Source: Lachnospiraceae bacterium
Lineage (GTDB): Bacteria > Bacillota > Clostridia > Lachnospirales > Lachnospiraceae
Length of the DNA: 57,447 nt
Assembly (NCBI GenBank): GCA_017428265.1
Contig: JAFRRD010000044.1
Coordinates: forward strand, 1 to 57,447
Direction of reading: 5' to 3'
In this document: one piece after another, positions 16,934-25,610 of the stretch
Position numbering within the stretch: the first letter of the stretch is position 1
Layout: every line of letters starts with the position of its first letter
Position numbers and translations under genes: made by a program
The notes under the pieces: model-generated
Told to the model about the DNA's origin: nothing
The model's database searches: none
The model's input: the letters and a program-made list of their open reading frames with translations, nothing else

Positions 16934-18429
16934 TTCAGCATCTCCTCCAGTTCTGCCAGCGCCTGGCTGATCTCCGCTTCCAACGCCTTGATATTCGCCA
17001 TGATCTCGCTGGTCGGCGGGTATTCTACCGCCTTGTATTCCGTCTGTTTGTACTTGTTGATCGACAGGTCATATTCATTGCCAACGATCTCTTCCTTCGG
17101 CACGAAGAAGCTCTGGTCGGTGCGTTTTCTATCCTCCTCAGCGCCTAAGTTATGGAACCTCTCGATAATATCCGGAATGTCGTTTTCCTTCGTCTCGCTG
17201 CGCTTATCATCAAGGCTGTAGCCGTCAGCCTTCATGTCATAAAACCAAACTTTGTCTGTTCCGCCGTGCCCGGTCTTAGTGAAGATCAGGATGGCTGTCG
17301 ATACGCCTGCATAAGGCTTGAACACGCCGGAGGGCATGGAGATCACGGCTTCCAGCCGGTTGCCCTCAATGAGTTCTTTTCGGATAGCTTTATGTGCTGT
17401 GGATGACCCGAACAGCACGCCGTCAGGAACGATGCAGGCGCAACGTCCACCGACTCTCAGCATCCGCAGGAACAGCGCCAGGAAGAGAAGTTCCGTCTTC
17501 TTCGTCTTGCAGACTTTCAGCAGATCGGTAGATACGATATCCGCATCCAGACTTCCCTTGAACGGTGGATTGGCCAGAATCAATGAATATTTGTCCCTGT
17601 CCGGATTCTGGTCGGACAGGCTGTCGCGGTACTCGATAAAGGGATTGTCCACGCCGTGGGTCATCATGTTCATGGCACCGATGCGCAGCATGGTGCGGTC
17701 CATGTCGTAGCCGTGGAACATGTGGTTCATATAGTGGTCTTTGTTCTGGCGGTTGAAGAAGACCTCCTGCTTGCGGTTTTCCTTCAGGTAGTCGCTCACC
17801 GCCACCAGGAAGCCGGAGGTGCCACAGGCGGGATCGCAGACGATCTCGTCCGCCTTGGGCTCCATCAGATCCACCATCATGCGGATGATGTGGCGGGGCG
17901 TTCTGAACTGGCCGTTGACGCCCGCCGTGGCAATCTTCGAAAGCAGATATTCATACACGTCGCCGCGGGTATCCGCGGTCTTTAACTGTGCCATCTGCTC
18001 ATAGATCCCGTCCATGGCATTGACGATCTTATCCAGCATCAAGGGCGTAGGCACCTTGAAGATGGCGTCGCCCATATATTTGGAATAAGCGCTTTCTTTG
18101 TCACCGTGCAGGTTTTTGATAAAGGGAAATACCCACTCCTGCATGGTGCTGTACATCTTTGCGGCAGGGAAGTCGTGGAACACACTCCATTTGAGCTGGC
18201 TGCCGTCGATCGTGCGGTCACCGATCTGCACCTCTTTCACAAAAATGCTCTCATAAGGCAGTCCGAGCATGGCTGCCTCTTTGGCGCGCAGATTGTCGGA
18301 GTCATCCAGGTCATGGATAAACATCAGGTAGGTCATCTGCTCGATGACGTCCAGCGGATTTGTCAGTCCGCCGGTCCAGAAGATTTCCCAGAGGCTGTCT
18401 ATTTTGCTTCTCAGTTCACCTGTTACCAT
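16930..18429 (-). CDS. hsdM: Type I restriction-modification methyltransferase (HsdM)
   Basis: The 499-residue subunit methylates adenine in the target site using S-adenosylmethionine. The N-terminal helical HsdM domain (LTNPLDVIEQMTYLMFIHDL) is followed by motif I DPACGTSGFL at 199-208 and the catalytic NPPF at 287-290. The C-terminal helix (MANIKALEAEISQALAELEE) is the expected contact with HsdS. The start follows GGAGTAATAAG and lies 5 bases after the fic stop. The stop overlaps the BRO-N relic. Unusually, hsdS is 1.7 kb away, with other genes between. Confidence 0.97.
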   Translation of the reverse strand: MVTGELRSKIDSLWEIFWTGGLTNPLDVIEQMTYLMFIHDLDDSDNLRAKEAAMLGLPYESIFVKEVQIGDRTIDGSQLKWSVFHDFPAAKMYSTMQEWVFPFIKNLHGDKESAYSKYMGDAIFKVPTPLMLDKIVNAMDGIYEQMAQLKTADTRGDVYEYLLSKIATAGVNGQFRTPRHIIRMMVDLMEPKADEIVCDPACGTSGFLVAVSDYLKENRKQEVFFNRQNKDHYMNHMFHGYDMDRTMLRIGAMNMMTHGVDNPFIEYRDSLSDQNPDRDKYSLILANPPFKGSLDADIVSTDLLKVCKTKKTELLFLALFLRMLRVGGRCACIVPDGVLFGSSTAHKAIRKELIEGNRLEAVISMPSGVFKPYAGVSTAILIFTKTGHGGTDKVWFYDMKADGYSLDDKRSETKENDIPDIIERFHNLGAEEDRKRTDQSFFVPKEEIVGNEYDLSINKYKQTEYKAVEYPPTSEIMANIKALEAEISQALAELEEMLK

Positions 18430-18433
18430 CTTA

Positions 18434-19489
18434 TTACTCCTTCCAGTTCCAAATATAGGCAGTGTATCGACCGCCGCCGAGCTTGATTATCTCGCCTTTT
18501 TCCAGCAGTTCCGCCAGTGCGCGCTGCACGGTCACGGTGCTGATATCCGGGCACTGATCCTTGATTTCTGCCTTTGTAATCGTCCCGATATGGTTCTTAA
18601 TGATCTCTCTGATGCGTTCCATTTTCGTGAAGTTGCCCTTCGTCAGCAGGAAGGCTCTGTCACCGAATTCACGGTATGCCGCAACAATGATTCCCAGCAT
18701 GTATCGGACAAACGGTGAGTAGTCATTCTGCCCTTCATGCCAGTTTACCGAGCTTTCTTCAAGCGCCTCATAATAGGTCTCCTTGCTGTCGGCAATCAGC
18801 TTTTCAAGACTGATATATTTCCCGACAGAATACCCCGCGCGGTACAGAAGAAGGAGCGTCAGCAAGCGGCTCATTCGGCCGTTTCCGTCGTTGAAAGGAT
18901 GGATGCAGAGAAAGTCCAGAACGAACATGGCTGACAGGATGAGTGGGTCCATATTGCCGTCCTGAAGCGCCTGTTCATAAGCGCTGCAGAGCCTGTCAAC
19001 GGCTTCCGGAGTCTCCCATGCCGGTACCGGTTGGAAGCGTATCTTCTGCGTGCCGTCCGGAAGCTGTTCCGCAATTACGTTGTCGGAGTTCTTGTAGTTT
19101 CCACCGATCGACTGTCCCGTATAACGGAACAGGTCGCGATGAAGCTGAAGGATAAACGTGGCGCGCGGATAGATGTAATCATAGGTCTCGTGGATCGTTG
19201 ACAGAACGTCACGGTAACCGGCGATCTCTTTCTCGCTTCTGGACTGGGGCATAGTCTTTTCGCGAACGATCTTTTCCAGACGGTCCCTTGTCGTTACGAT
19301 ACCTTCGATCCTGTTGGATGCTTCCGTGCTCTGGATTTTTGCAATCGTAAGAAGCTGTTCCAACGTGTCCTTATTTGCCTCAATATAGAGTAGCTGCTCG
19401 CCGCGAAACTCGTGAATTGCCGTCAGCATCGTCACGATATCCGGCGTCAGCAGCTTGCTGTATTCACTTTTAAAGTCGAATTGCCTCAT
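18434..19489 (-). CDS. Fic family protein with N-terminal inhibitory motif and C-terminal wHTH
   Basis: The 351-residue protein has the Fic active site HPFNDGNGRMSR, which in active members transfers AMP from ATP to target hydroxyls. Near residue 60, EASNRIEG fits the inhibitory S/T-xxx-E-G/N helix that blocks the site in class II Fic proteins, so activity is probably restrained. The last 65 residues form a winged helix (ITKAEIKDQCPDISTVTVQR, ALAELLEKGEIIKLGGG) able to bind DNA. The ATG at 19489 is chosen for its AGGAG site 5 bases upstream. As first gene of the restriction operon, with repeated sites just before its promoter, it is a candidate autoregulator. Confidence 0.93.
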   Translation of the reverse strand: MRQFDFKSEYSKLLTPDIVTMLTAIHEFRGEQLLYIEANKDTLEQLLTIAKIQSTEASNRIEGIVTTRDRLEKIVREKTMPQSRSEKEIAGYRDVLSTIHETYDYIYPRATFILQLHRDLFRYTGQSIGGNYKNSDNVIAEQLPDGTQKIRFQPVPAWETPEAVDRLCSAYEQALQDGNMDPLILSAMFVLDFLCIHPFNDGNGRMSRLLTLLLLYRAGYSVGKYISLEKLIADSKETYYEALEESSVNWHEGQNDYSPFVRYMLGIIVAAYREFGDRAFLLTKGNFTKMERIREIIKNHIGTITKAEIKDQCPDISTVTVQRALAELLEKGEIIKLGGGRYTAYIWNWKE

Positions 19490-19541
19490 AGGTGCTCCTA
19501 ACATATATTTGCATCATCAGGGGGCAAAATAATGCACTTGT

Positions 19542-19570
19542 AGAATAGCATCAATGTCGTCATATGTCAA
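19542..19570 (-). promoter_or_regulatory. Sigma-A promoter of the fic-hsd operon
   Basis: On the minus strand TTGACA (19565-19570) and TATTCT (19542-19547) are separated by exactly 17 bases. It lies about 50 bases before the fic start and directly beside the operator-like repeats at 19572-19629. Confidence 0.85.
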
Positions 19571-19571
19571 G

Positions 19572-19629
19572 TCAATTTAGTCATTTGTTGCAAAAATGAT
19601 TAAATTGAAGCAAAAATGATCAAATTGAA
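19572..19629. promoter_or_regulatory. Three-copy operator-like repeat upstream of the fic-hsd promoter
   Basis: Two direct 20-bp copies (19590-19609 and 19610-19629) differ at one base. A third copy at 19572-19591 is inverted, with one base gap and one mismatch. Copies 1 and 2 form a head-to-head dyad of about 38 bp. One base separates it from the -35 element, a typical place for an activator or repressor, perhaps the Fic wHTH domain. Confidence 0.7.
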
Positions 19630-19742
19630 ATCTGCAACATCTTCTATGCCATTCCTATGCCTTTTCATTCTCTCCTCTTTCTTTTTTCTGCCCTATCATA
19701 GTATATTTATCCTGTACAAAACGAATCCTGGAAGGAATTTCC

Positions 19743-20063
19743 ATGAGTACCTACGACGACATTCAGAAAGACCCGTTTTACCGCACCAATATGGCTGCCA
19801 TGTTCGGTCGCTGGTAGAACATCGCAGAGTCCGACGCGTTCCGGGCGGCATTCGGCGCGCAGGCCGGGGAGGCGAAGGAGCAGCTCAAGGATATGCTGCA
19901 CGGCATGCAGGATATTTACGGCGCCAACTATCATGCGGACGCGATGGCCGGCCTCAAAGAGGCGCAGAACATGAAGGCTTTCCTCAGCCGCAAATTGCCG
20001 AAAGAGGCGGCTCCTGCCGGCGGCAGGGGTTTGAGCCGCAGCCGGACATTTCATCAGCCATAC
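19743..20063 (+). pseudogene. Broken small gene with in-frame amber codon
   Basis: From the ATG at 19743, behind GGAAGGAA, the frame reads MSTYDDIQKDPFYRTNMAAM then FGRW and TAG at 19815-19817. It continues open as NIAESDAFRAAFGAQAGEAK, LKDMLHGMQDIYGANYHADA, and so on into a terminator hairpin. Composition stays protein-like and acidic or amphipathic after the TAG, so a lysine-like codon probably mutated to TAG. The end is unclear: the open frame runs into the terminator stem, suggesting a further frameshift. I know no family. It lies alone between the restriction island and the mal operon. Confidence 0.55.
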
Positions 20064-20105
20064 AGCACCCCCGTATGCCTTTGCCGGCGTGCGGGGGCTT
20101 CTTTT
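20064..20105 (+). terminator. Rho-independent terminator after the broken small gene
   Basis: A GC-rich stem (AGCACCCCCGTATGCC against GGCGTGCGGGGGCT) with a 6-base loop is followed by TCTTTT. It separates the broken gene from the mal promoter. Confidence 0.75.
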
Positions 20106-20138
20106 GGCCTCCAATTCGAAAAATTTTATAAAAAAATC

Positions 20139-20167
20139 TTGATTTCACAGGCATGCAGGAGTAGAAT
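20139..20167 (+). promoter_or_regulatory. malE: Sigma-A promoter of the mal operon
   Basis: TTGATT (20139-20144) and TAGAAT (20162-20167) are separated by 17 bases, about 95 bases before the malE start. It is the only good promoter seen before malE. Confidence 0.7.
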
Positions 20168-20209
20168 GGTTGCATCACAAAGGCGATCCGCCTGAAAAAG
20201 TGAATAGCC

Positions 20210-20237
20210 CCGGGAAGAGGTAATATTACATTCCCGG
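20210..20237. promoter_or_regulatory. Inverted repeat in the malE leader
   Basis: CCGGGAA and TTCCCGG are spaced by 14 bases around an AT-rich centre (TAATATTA), between promoter and ribosome site. It could be a repressor site or a leader hairpin; no regulator gene is next to it. Confidence 0.4.
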
Positions 20238-20261
20238 CGATTATTATGAGGAGGAAACATT

Positions 20262-21878
20262 ATGAAGAAATCTCTCAAACTGATTTCCCTGCTTCTTGCC
20301 CTCGCGATGGTGCTGAGCCTCGGCGCCTGCGGCGGCAAGACCCCGAGCAGCACTGCTGCTCCTCAGGGAAGCACCGCGGCTCCTCAGGGCAGCACCGCTG
20401 CTCCTGCTGAGACCAAGTCGGCTCTGGCCGGCACCTACAAGATCCTTGTGTGGACCGGTGAAGCCGCTGTTGAACTGACCAAGAAGCAGATCGAAGACTT
20501 CAACAACAGCAACACTTTCGGCATCAAGTTCGAAGCGGAAGTCAACCCCGTCTCCGAAGCGACCTCGGCTGACCAGATGCTGGTCGACGTCGAAGCCGGC
20601 GCCGATCTGTACTGCTTCGCGCAGGACCAGTTCGCCCGTCTGGTTCAGGGCGGTGCTCTGGCCAAACTCGGCGATGCGGCGAAGGAATTCGTGAAGACCA
20701 ACAACGACCCCGACACCGTGACGGCGGCCACCAGCGGCGAAGAGCTCTATGCCTACCCGCTGACTGCCGACAACGGCTACTTCATGTACTATGACAAGTC
20801 CGTCATCCCGGAGAGCGACCTGGATTCCCTGGAAGCCCTTATCGCGGACTGCGAGAAAGCCAACAAGATCTTCGCTTTCGAAGCGCAGACCTCTGCCTGG
20901 TACATCGCCTCCTGGTTCTTCGCCACCGGCTGCAACTCCGAATGGACGACCGACGACGGCGGCAATTTCATCTCCGTTGCCGACACCTTCAATTCCGAAA
21001 ACGGCCTGATCGCCGTCAAGGGCATGAAGAAGCTCGTGGATTCCCCGATCCACAAGTCCTCCAGCTCTCAGGATGAATTCGCCAACGGTGCTGCGATCGT
21101 CGTGACCGGTACCTGGGCGTTCGAAGCTGTCAAGGATATCCTGGGCGACAACATGGGCGCGACCGATCTTCCTTCCTTCGAAGTTGACGGCAAGTTCTAT
21201 CACCTCGGCTCCTTCCAGGGTTGTAAGCTGATGGGCGTGAAGCCGCAGACCGACAAGGTCAGACAGGCTGCTCTTCACCAGCTGGCCCAGTACCTGACCG
21301 GCGAAGCCGCTCAGATGGAACGCTTCAACGAGCTGGCCTGGGGTCCTTCGAACCTGGTCGACCAGGCGAAGCCCGAAGTTCAGACCAACCCCGGTCTTGC
21401 TGCTCTGTGGCAGCAGAAACCGTACTCCCGTATCCAGGGCCAGATCCACGGCTCCTGGTGGGATATCGCCAAGGTCATCGCTGACGAAGTCAAGGAAGCC
21501 AAGGACGAAGCCGGCCTGAAGGCTGCTCTGCAGAACTACTACAACAAGATCGACGCTCTGTTCAACCTGGATACCTCTGCTCTGCTCTTCGTGGGCGCGT
21601 GGAACGGCTGGAACAATGCGGATGACACCGACACCTACTACCTGACGAAGAATGATGACGGCACCTACACCATTACGCTCGACGTTCCTCAGAGCGATTA
21701 CATGGGCGGCCGCATCGTCAGCCCGGGCAGCTGGGGCACCGATAAAGGCGGCGCTCAGGTCACTACCGGTGCGGATCTGATCGGCGACGGCGGCGGCGAC
21801 AACAACATCGTCTTCAACGAACCCGGCAACTACACCGTCACCTGGGACGGCACGGCGATCACCATCGTCAAGAACTGA
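20262..21878 (+). CDS. malE: Maltodextrin ABC transporter binding lipoprotein with C-terminal starch-binding-like domain
   Basis: A 538-residue lipoprotein (signal ending LSLGAC, Cys23) with a Ser/Thr/Ala/Pro linker that repeats QGSTAAP. Residues 55 to about 430 are a family 1 solute-binding fold: YKILVWTGEAAVELTKKQIE at the start, DLYCFAQDQFARLVQGGAL, and VTGTWAFEAVKDIL. The final 95 residues (FVGAWNGWNNADDTDTYYLT, DGTYTITLDVPQSDYMGGRI, NNIVFNEPGNYTVTWDG) form a separate beta domain resembling SusE/SusF starch-binding modules. That tail is not part of normal MalE, whose length is near 400. It probably helps the protein hold longer glucans at the cell surface. GAGGAGG precedes the ATG. Confidence 0.93.
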   Translation: MKKSLKLISLLLALAMVLSLGACGGKTPSSTAAPQGSTAAPQGSTAAPAETKSALAGTYKILVWTGEAAVELTKKQIEDFNNSNTFGIKFEAEVNPVSEATSADQMLVDVEAGADLYCFAQDQFARLVQGGALAKLGDAAKEFVKTNNDPDTVTAATSGEELYAYPLTADNGYFMYYDKSVIPESDLDSLEALIADCEKANKIFAFEAQTSAWYIASWFFATGCNSEWTTDDGGNFISVADTFNSENGLIAVKGMKKLVDSPIHKSSSSQDEFANGAAIVVTGTWAFEAVKDILGDNMGATDLPSFEVDGKFYHLGSFQGCKLMGVKPQTDKVRQAALHQLAQYLTGEAAQMERFNELAWGPSNLVDQAKPEVQTNPGLAALWQQKPYSRIQGQIHGSWWDIAKVIADEVKEAKDEAGLKAALQNYYNKIDALFNLDTSALLFVGAWNGWNNADDTDTYYLTKNDDGTYTITLDVPQSDYMGGRIVSPGSWGTDKGGAQVTTGADLIGDGGGDNNIVFNEPGNYTVTWDGTAITIVKN

Positions 21879-21938
21879 GCATAAGAAGAGGAATCCTGTA
21901 TCTGACAGGCTGACCAGCTTCTGACTATCACAAGTCCG

Positions 21939-21972
21939 GCCGGAGCCAAGGAATTGGCTCCGGCTGTTGTTT
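21939..21972 (+). terminator. Intercistronic hairpin between malE and malF
   Basis: GCCGGAGCC and GGCTCCGGC form a 9-bp stem with an 8-base loop, followed by TGTTGTTT. As a leaky terminator or 3' stabiliser it would give more MalE than membrane subunits, the usual ratio in such operons. Confidence 0.65.
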
Positions 21973-21986
21973 AAAGGGGCTATTCT

Positions 21987-23519
21987 ATGAAAAAATACAG
22001 CGATCTGGAATTTCTGCGGCTGAGCAAATGGCAGAAATTTTGTTATAAAATAGCAGCCTTCTTCTGCAGCATCCCGCACGCGGTCGGCAACCTCTTTAAA
22101 AAGATCGGGCTTTTCTTCAAGAACGTCTTTGTTTCCATCGGAAAAGAACTTGCCGACGTCGTCTCTGCTTTTACCAGAGGCGACTGGAAGACCAAAGTGT
22201 CCTACGTGATCATGGGCTTCGGGAATATCGCGCGCGGACAGGTGCTGCGGGGACTGATGTTTCTTCTGTTTGAAGCAGTATTCATTTTCTATATGATCAC
22301 TACCGGCGGCTACTGGGTCAGTATGCTTCCGTCACTCGGCAAGCAGGGTCCTCAGGAGATCTACGACCCCATCCTGGATACCTATCACACGGAATACGGC
22401 GACAACTCCTTCAAGATCCTTCTTTACGGCGTTCTGACGATCTTCTTCATCATCGCGTTCATCTATACCTGGCGCGCGAACATCCGTCAGAATCAGGTTG
22501 CCGAGAAGATACTCCGCTCGGGCAAGAAATTAAAGAGCGGCAAGCAGGATCTGCATTCGCTGGTGGATGACAACTTCCACAAGACGCTGCTGGCACTTCC
22601 GCTGACCGGCATCGTGGTCTTTACGGTCCTGCCCATCTTCTTCATGATCCTGGTCGCCTTTACGAACTACAACGGCGCCCACAACAACGGCTACACCAAC
22701 GCGCTGTTCAGCTGGGTCGGTCTTGAGAACTTCAGGACCCTGTTCTCCTGGAACGTCGGCGGCGTCAACTACGCGGCGACCTTCGGCGAGATCCTGACCT
22801 GGACGCTGCTCTGGGCGTTCTTAGCCACCTTCACCAACTACTTCCTCGGCATCTTCGTTGCCATGATGATCAACAAGAAGGGCATCCGCCTGAAGAAGGT
22901 ATGGCGCACGATCCTGGTCCTGACCATCGCCATCCCGCAGTTCATCTCCCTGCTGTACGTATCCCGCATGTTCGATAAGAACGGTATCGTCAACGGCGCG
23001 CTGATGTCACTGGGGCTGATCTCAAAGGCGATCGATTTCTGGGGCACGGCAAAACTGGCCCGCATCATGGTCGTCGTAATCAACATCTGGATCGGCATCC
23101 CGTACCTGATGCTGATCGCCACCGGTATCCTGATGAATATCCCGGCTGACCTGTACGAAAGCGCCAAGATCGACGGCGCAAGCGGCTGGAAGCAGTTCTC
23201 CAAGATCACGCTGCCGTACATGCTGTTCATTACCGGGCCTTACCTGCTGACAAGCTTCACCGGCAACATGAACAACTTCAACGTCATCTACCTGCTGACC
23301 GGCGGCGCGCCGACCAATACTGCGGCATCCGGTGCAGCCGGGTCGGTAGGCTATACCGACCTGCTGATCACCTGGCTGTTCAAGATCACGACAGGCAGTG
23401 AAGCGCAGTATTACCTGGCATCCGTCGTCGGTATCATGATCTTCGTTGTCGTTGCTCTCATCAGCCTTGTAGTGTATAACATGCTGCCCTCGATCAAGAA
23501 TGAGGAGGATTTCCAGTGA
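21987..23519 (+). CDS. malF: Maltodextrin ABC transporter permease MalF
   Basis: A 510-residue membrane subunit of the maltodextrin importer. After a basic, aromatic N-terminal segment there are several extra hydrophobic helices (FLLFEAVFIFYMITTG, ILLYGVLTIFFIIAFIY), then the permease core (VVFTVLPIFFMILVAFTNY). The EAA loop reads ESAKIDGASGWKQFSKITLP and contacts MalK. Length and the large extra region fit MalF rather than short sugar permeases. The gene lies 108 bases after malE and its stop overlaps the malG start. Confidence 0.95.
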   Translation: MKKYSDLEFLRLSKWQKFCYKIAAFFCSIPHAVGNLFKKIGLFFKNVFVSIGKELADVVSAFTRGDWKTKVSYVIMGFGNIARGQVLRGLMFLLFEAVFIFYMITTGGYWVSMLPSLGKQGPQEIYDPILDTYHTEYGDNSFKILLYGVLTIFFIIAFIYTWRANIRQNQVAEKILRSGKKLKSGKQDLHSLVDDNFHKTLLALPLTGIVVFTVLPIFFMILVAFTNYNGAHNNGYTNALFSWVGLENFRTLFSWNVGGVNYAATFGEILTWTLLWAFLATFTNYFLGIFVAMMINKKGIRLKKVWRTILVLTIAIPQFISLLYVSRMFDKNGIVNGALMSLGLISKAIDFWGTAKLARIMVVVINIWIGIPYLMLIATGILMNIPADLYESAKIDGASGWKQFSKITLPYMLFITGPYLLTSFTGNMNNFNVIYLLTGGAPTNTAASGAAGSVGYTDLLITWLFKITTGSEAQYYLASVVGIMIFVVVALISLVVYNMLPSIKNEEDFQ

Positions 23520-24397
23520 TGAGTACGAACAACACATCCATGAAAAAACATATGGGTCTGAAGGCGAGTACGAAACTGAGCAACACCGCGATCTACATCA
23601 TCCTGGTGATCATCAGCATCATCTGGCTGATCCCCTTCGTGTGTATCGTCCTTCAGTCCTTCCGCGTGGAATCCACCTGGAAAGTCGGCTACGTCATTCC
23701 GCAGCAGTGGGGACTTGACAACTACGTAAAACTGTTCCAGACGAACTTCCCGCGTTGGTATGCCAACACCTTCATTATCGCCCTTATCGTGGCGGCCCTG
23801 CAGACGATCATCATCCTGTGCATGTCCTACACGCTCTCGCGCTTCCGCTTCAAAATGCGTAAGCCGCTGATGCAGTTCATGCTGGTCCTGGGCATGTTCC
23901 CCGGCATTCTGGGTATGATCATTCTGTACCGGGTCCTGGCCGACCTGAACCTGGTCGGTGCCAATTCCCTGCCCGGCTTGATCCTGGTCTATGTGGCCTC
24001 TTCCGGCATGGGCTACTATGTTTCCAAAGGCTTCTTTGATACGCTGCCGAAATCCCTGGATGAGGCAGCCCGCGTGGATGGAGCAACCCGTGCACAGGTC
24101 CTGACCAAGATCATCCTGCCGCTGTCCAAGCCGATCGTCATCTATACGATCCTGACAGGATTCATGGGACCCTGGGGCGACTTCGTATTTGCCCGCTACG
24201 TCTCCCAGCTGAAACCGCTGGGCATGAACGCGGCTGTCGGTCTGCAGTCATGGCTGGCAACGGATACGATGACGCACGATTATTACACGATGTTCTGCGC
24301 AGGCGGCGTAGTTGTGGCTCTGCCCGTAGCTCTCCTGTTCATGTGCCTGCAGCGGTACTATGTGGAAGGCGTTACCGGCGGCGCCGTCAAGGGTTGA
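23519..24397 (+). CDS. malG: Maltodextrin ABC transporter permease MalG
   Basis: The second permease of the importer, about 292 residues with six predicted helices. It begins its core with IYIILVIISIIWLIPFVCIV, has GMFPGILGMIILYRVL, and the EAA loop DEAARVDGATRAQVLTKIIL. The ATG at 23519 overlaps the malF TGA; a GTG at 23516 is slightly closer to the GGAGG site and could be used instead. Overlap implies translational coupling with malF. Confidence 0.95.
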   Translation: MSTNNTSMKKHMGLKASTKLSNTAIYIILVIISIIWLIPFVCIVLQSFRVESTWKVGYVIPQQWGLDNYVKLFQTNFPRWYANTFIIALIVAALQTIIILCMSYTLSRFRFKMRKPLMQFMLVLGMFPGILGMIILYRVLADLNLVGANSLPGLILVYVASSGMGYYVSKGFFDTLPKSLDEAARVDGATRAQVLTKIILPLSKPIVIYTILTGFMGPWGDFVFARYVSQLKPLGMNAAVGLQSWLATDTMTHDYYTMFCAGGVVVALPVALLFMCLQRYYVEGVTGGAVKG

Positions 24398-24417
24398 TCA
24401 TTTAGGAGGAAAGAACA

Positions 24418-25545
24418 ATGGCAAGCGTCAAACTCACCAACGTCGAGAAAGTCTACGACAACAAAGTAATTGCCGTGCACGACTTCAATCTGGATATCAA
24501 GGATAAAGAATTCATCGTATTTGTCGGCCCTTCGGGCTGCGGCAAATCCACCACGCTCCGCATGATCGCGGGCCTGGAAGAGATCAGCGCCGGTACCGTG
24601 GAGATCGACGGCGAGGTCGTGAACGACCTGCAGCCGAAAGACCGCGATATCGCGATGGTTTTCCAGAACTACGCGCTGTATCCGCACATGACGGTCTACG
24701 ACAACATCGCGTTCTCCCTTCGCCTGAAGAAGGTTCCGGAGGAAGAGATCTACCAGAAGGTCACCTGGGCGGCGGAGATCCTGGGCATCACCGATTACCT
24801 GCTCAGAAAGCCCCGTGCTCTGTCCGGCGGCCAGCGCCAGCGTGTCGCCATCGGCCGCGCCATGGTGCGTAATTCGAAGGTCTTCCTGATGGACGAACCG
24901 CTGTCCAACCTGGATGCGAAGCTCCGCAACCAGATGCGCGCCGAAATCATTCTGCTGCGTCAGCGTCTGGACACCACCTTCATCTATGTCACGCATGACC
25001 AGACCGAGGCCATGACCCTCGGTGACCGTATCGTCATCATGAAGGATGGCTACATCATGCAGGTCGGCTCGCCCACCGAAGTGTTCGAGCGTCCCGCCAA
25101 CCTCTTCGTCGCCGAATTCATCGGCGCCCCGAAGATGAATACCTTCAAGGCTGATCTGGTCAAAGAAGGCGGCAATTACTTCGTCAAGGCTTTCGGCGCG
25201 AAGCTTCCGGTCGACGGCCCGAACGGCGAACTGCTCGCGAAGAACGGCATCGGTTCCCGTGAAGTGACCCTGGGCGCCCGCCCCGAGCACATCGTGCTTG
25301 CGGATGCCAAGGCCGAGAACACCATCGAGACGAAGCTGATCGTCAGCGAAATGATGGGCAGCGAAGTGCATCTGCACGTCCGCACCACGGATGATACCGA
25401 CCTGATCGTCCGCGTCCCCACCATCCAGCTCAGCCAGGCTCAGCGCGCGAACCTGCACGCGGGTGCGACCCTGTACATCACCTTCGAAGACAAGGTCATG
25501 TACTTCTTCGATCCCGAAAGCCAGGAGAACCTGCTGTTCCACTAA
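24418..25545 (+). CDS. malK: Sugar ABC transporter ATPase, MalK/MsmK type
   Basis: The 375-residue ATPase powers the MalFG channel from the cytosolic side. It shows Walker A GPSGCGKST, Q-loop VFQNYALYPHM, signature LSGGQRQR, Walker B VFLMDEPLSNLDAKL and switch THDQTEAMTLGD. The C-terminal 130 residues (LGARPEHIVL, MMGSEVHLHV, LYITFEDKVMYFF) are the OB/TOBE regulatory domain. In Gram-positive bacteria one such ATPase often serves several sugar importers, so it may have a wider role. It is the last gene of the operon, followed by a strong terminator. Confidence 0.96.
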   Translation: MASVKLTNVEKVYDNKVIAVHDFNLDIKDKEFIVFVGPSGCGKSTTLRMIAGLEEISAGTVEIDGEVVNDLQPKDRDIAMVFQNYALYPHMTVYDNIAFSLRLKKVPEEEIYQKVTWAAEILGITDYLLRKPRALSGGQRQRVAIGRAMVRNSKVFLMDEPLSNLDAKLRNQMRAEIILLRQRLDTTFIYVTHDQTEAMTLGDRIVIMKDGYIMQVGSPTEVFERPANLFVAEFIGAPKMNTFKADLVKEGGNYFVKAFGAKLPVDGPNGELLAKNGIGSREVTLGARPEHIVLADAKAENTIETKLIVSEMMGSEVHLHVRTTDDTDLIVRVPTIQLSQAQRANLHAGATLYITFEDKVMYFFDPESQENLLFH

Positions 25546-25557
25546 GGGAAAACACAT

Positions 25558-25597
25558 AAAAGAACACCGCACGGAGTACTCCGTGCGGTGTTCTTTT
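25558..25597 (+). terminator. Strong terminator of the mal operon
   Basis: A perfect 40-bp palindrome (two 20-base arms, GC-rich core CACCGCACGGAGT) ends in TTCTTTTGTTG, 12 bases after the malK stop. The symmetric A and T tails would also let it act on the other strand. Confidence 0.92.
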
Positions 25598-25610
25598 GTT
25601 GTTGCCATCT

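Noticed and set aside
9892-19489. Phase-variable hsdS inversion system
   Set aside because: There is only one hsdS gene, no second silent copy with inverted repeats and no recombinase gene.
20244-22079. A 611-codon open frame on the minus strand opposite malE
   Set aside because: It lies opposite a clear MalE gene, and its composition (Val, Gly, Asp, Arg) is that of a shadow frame.
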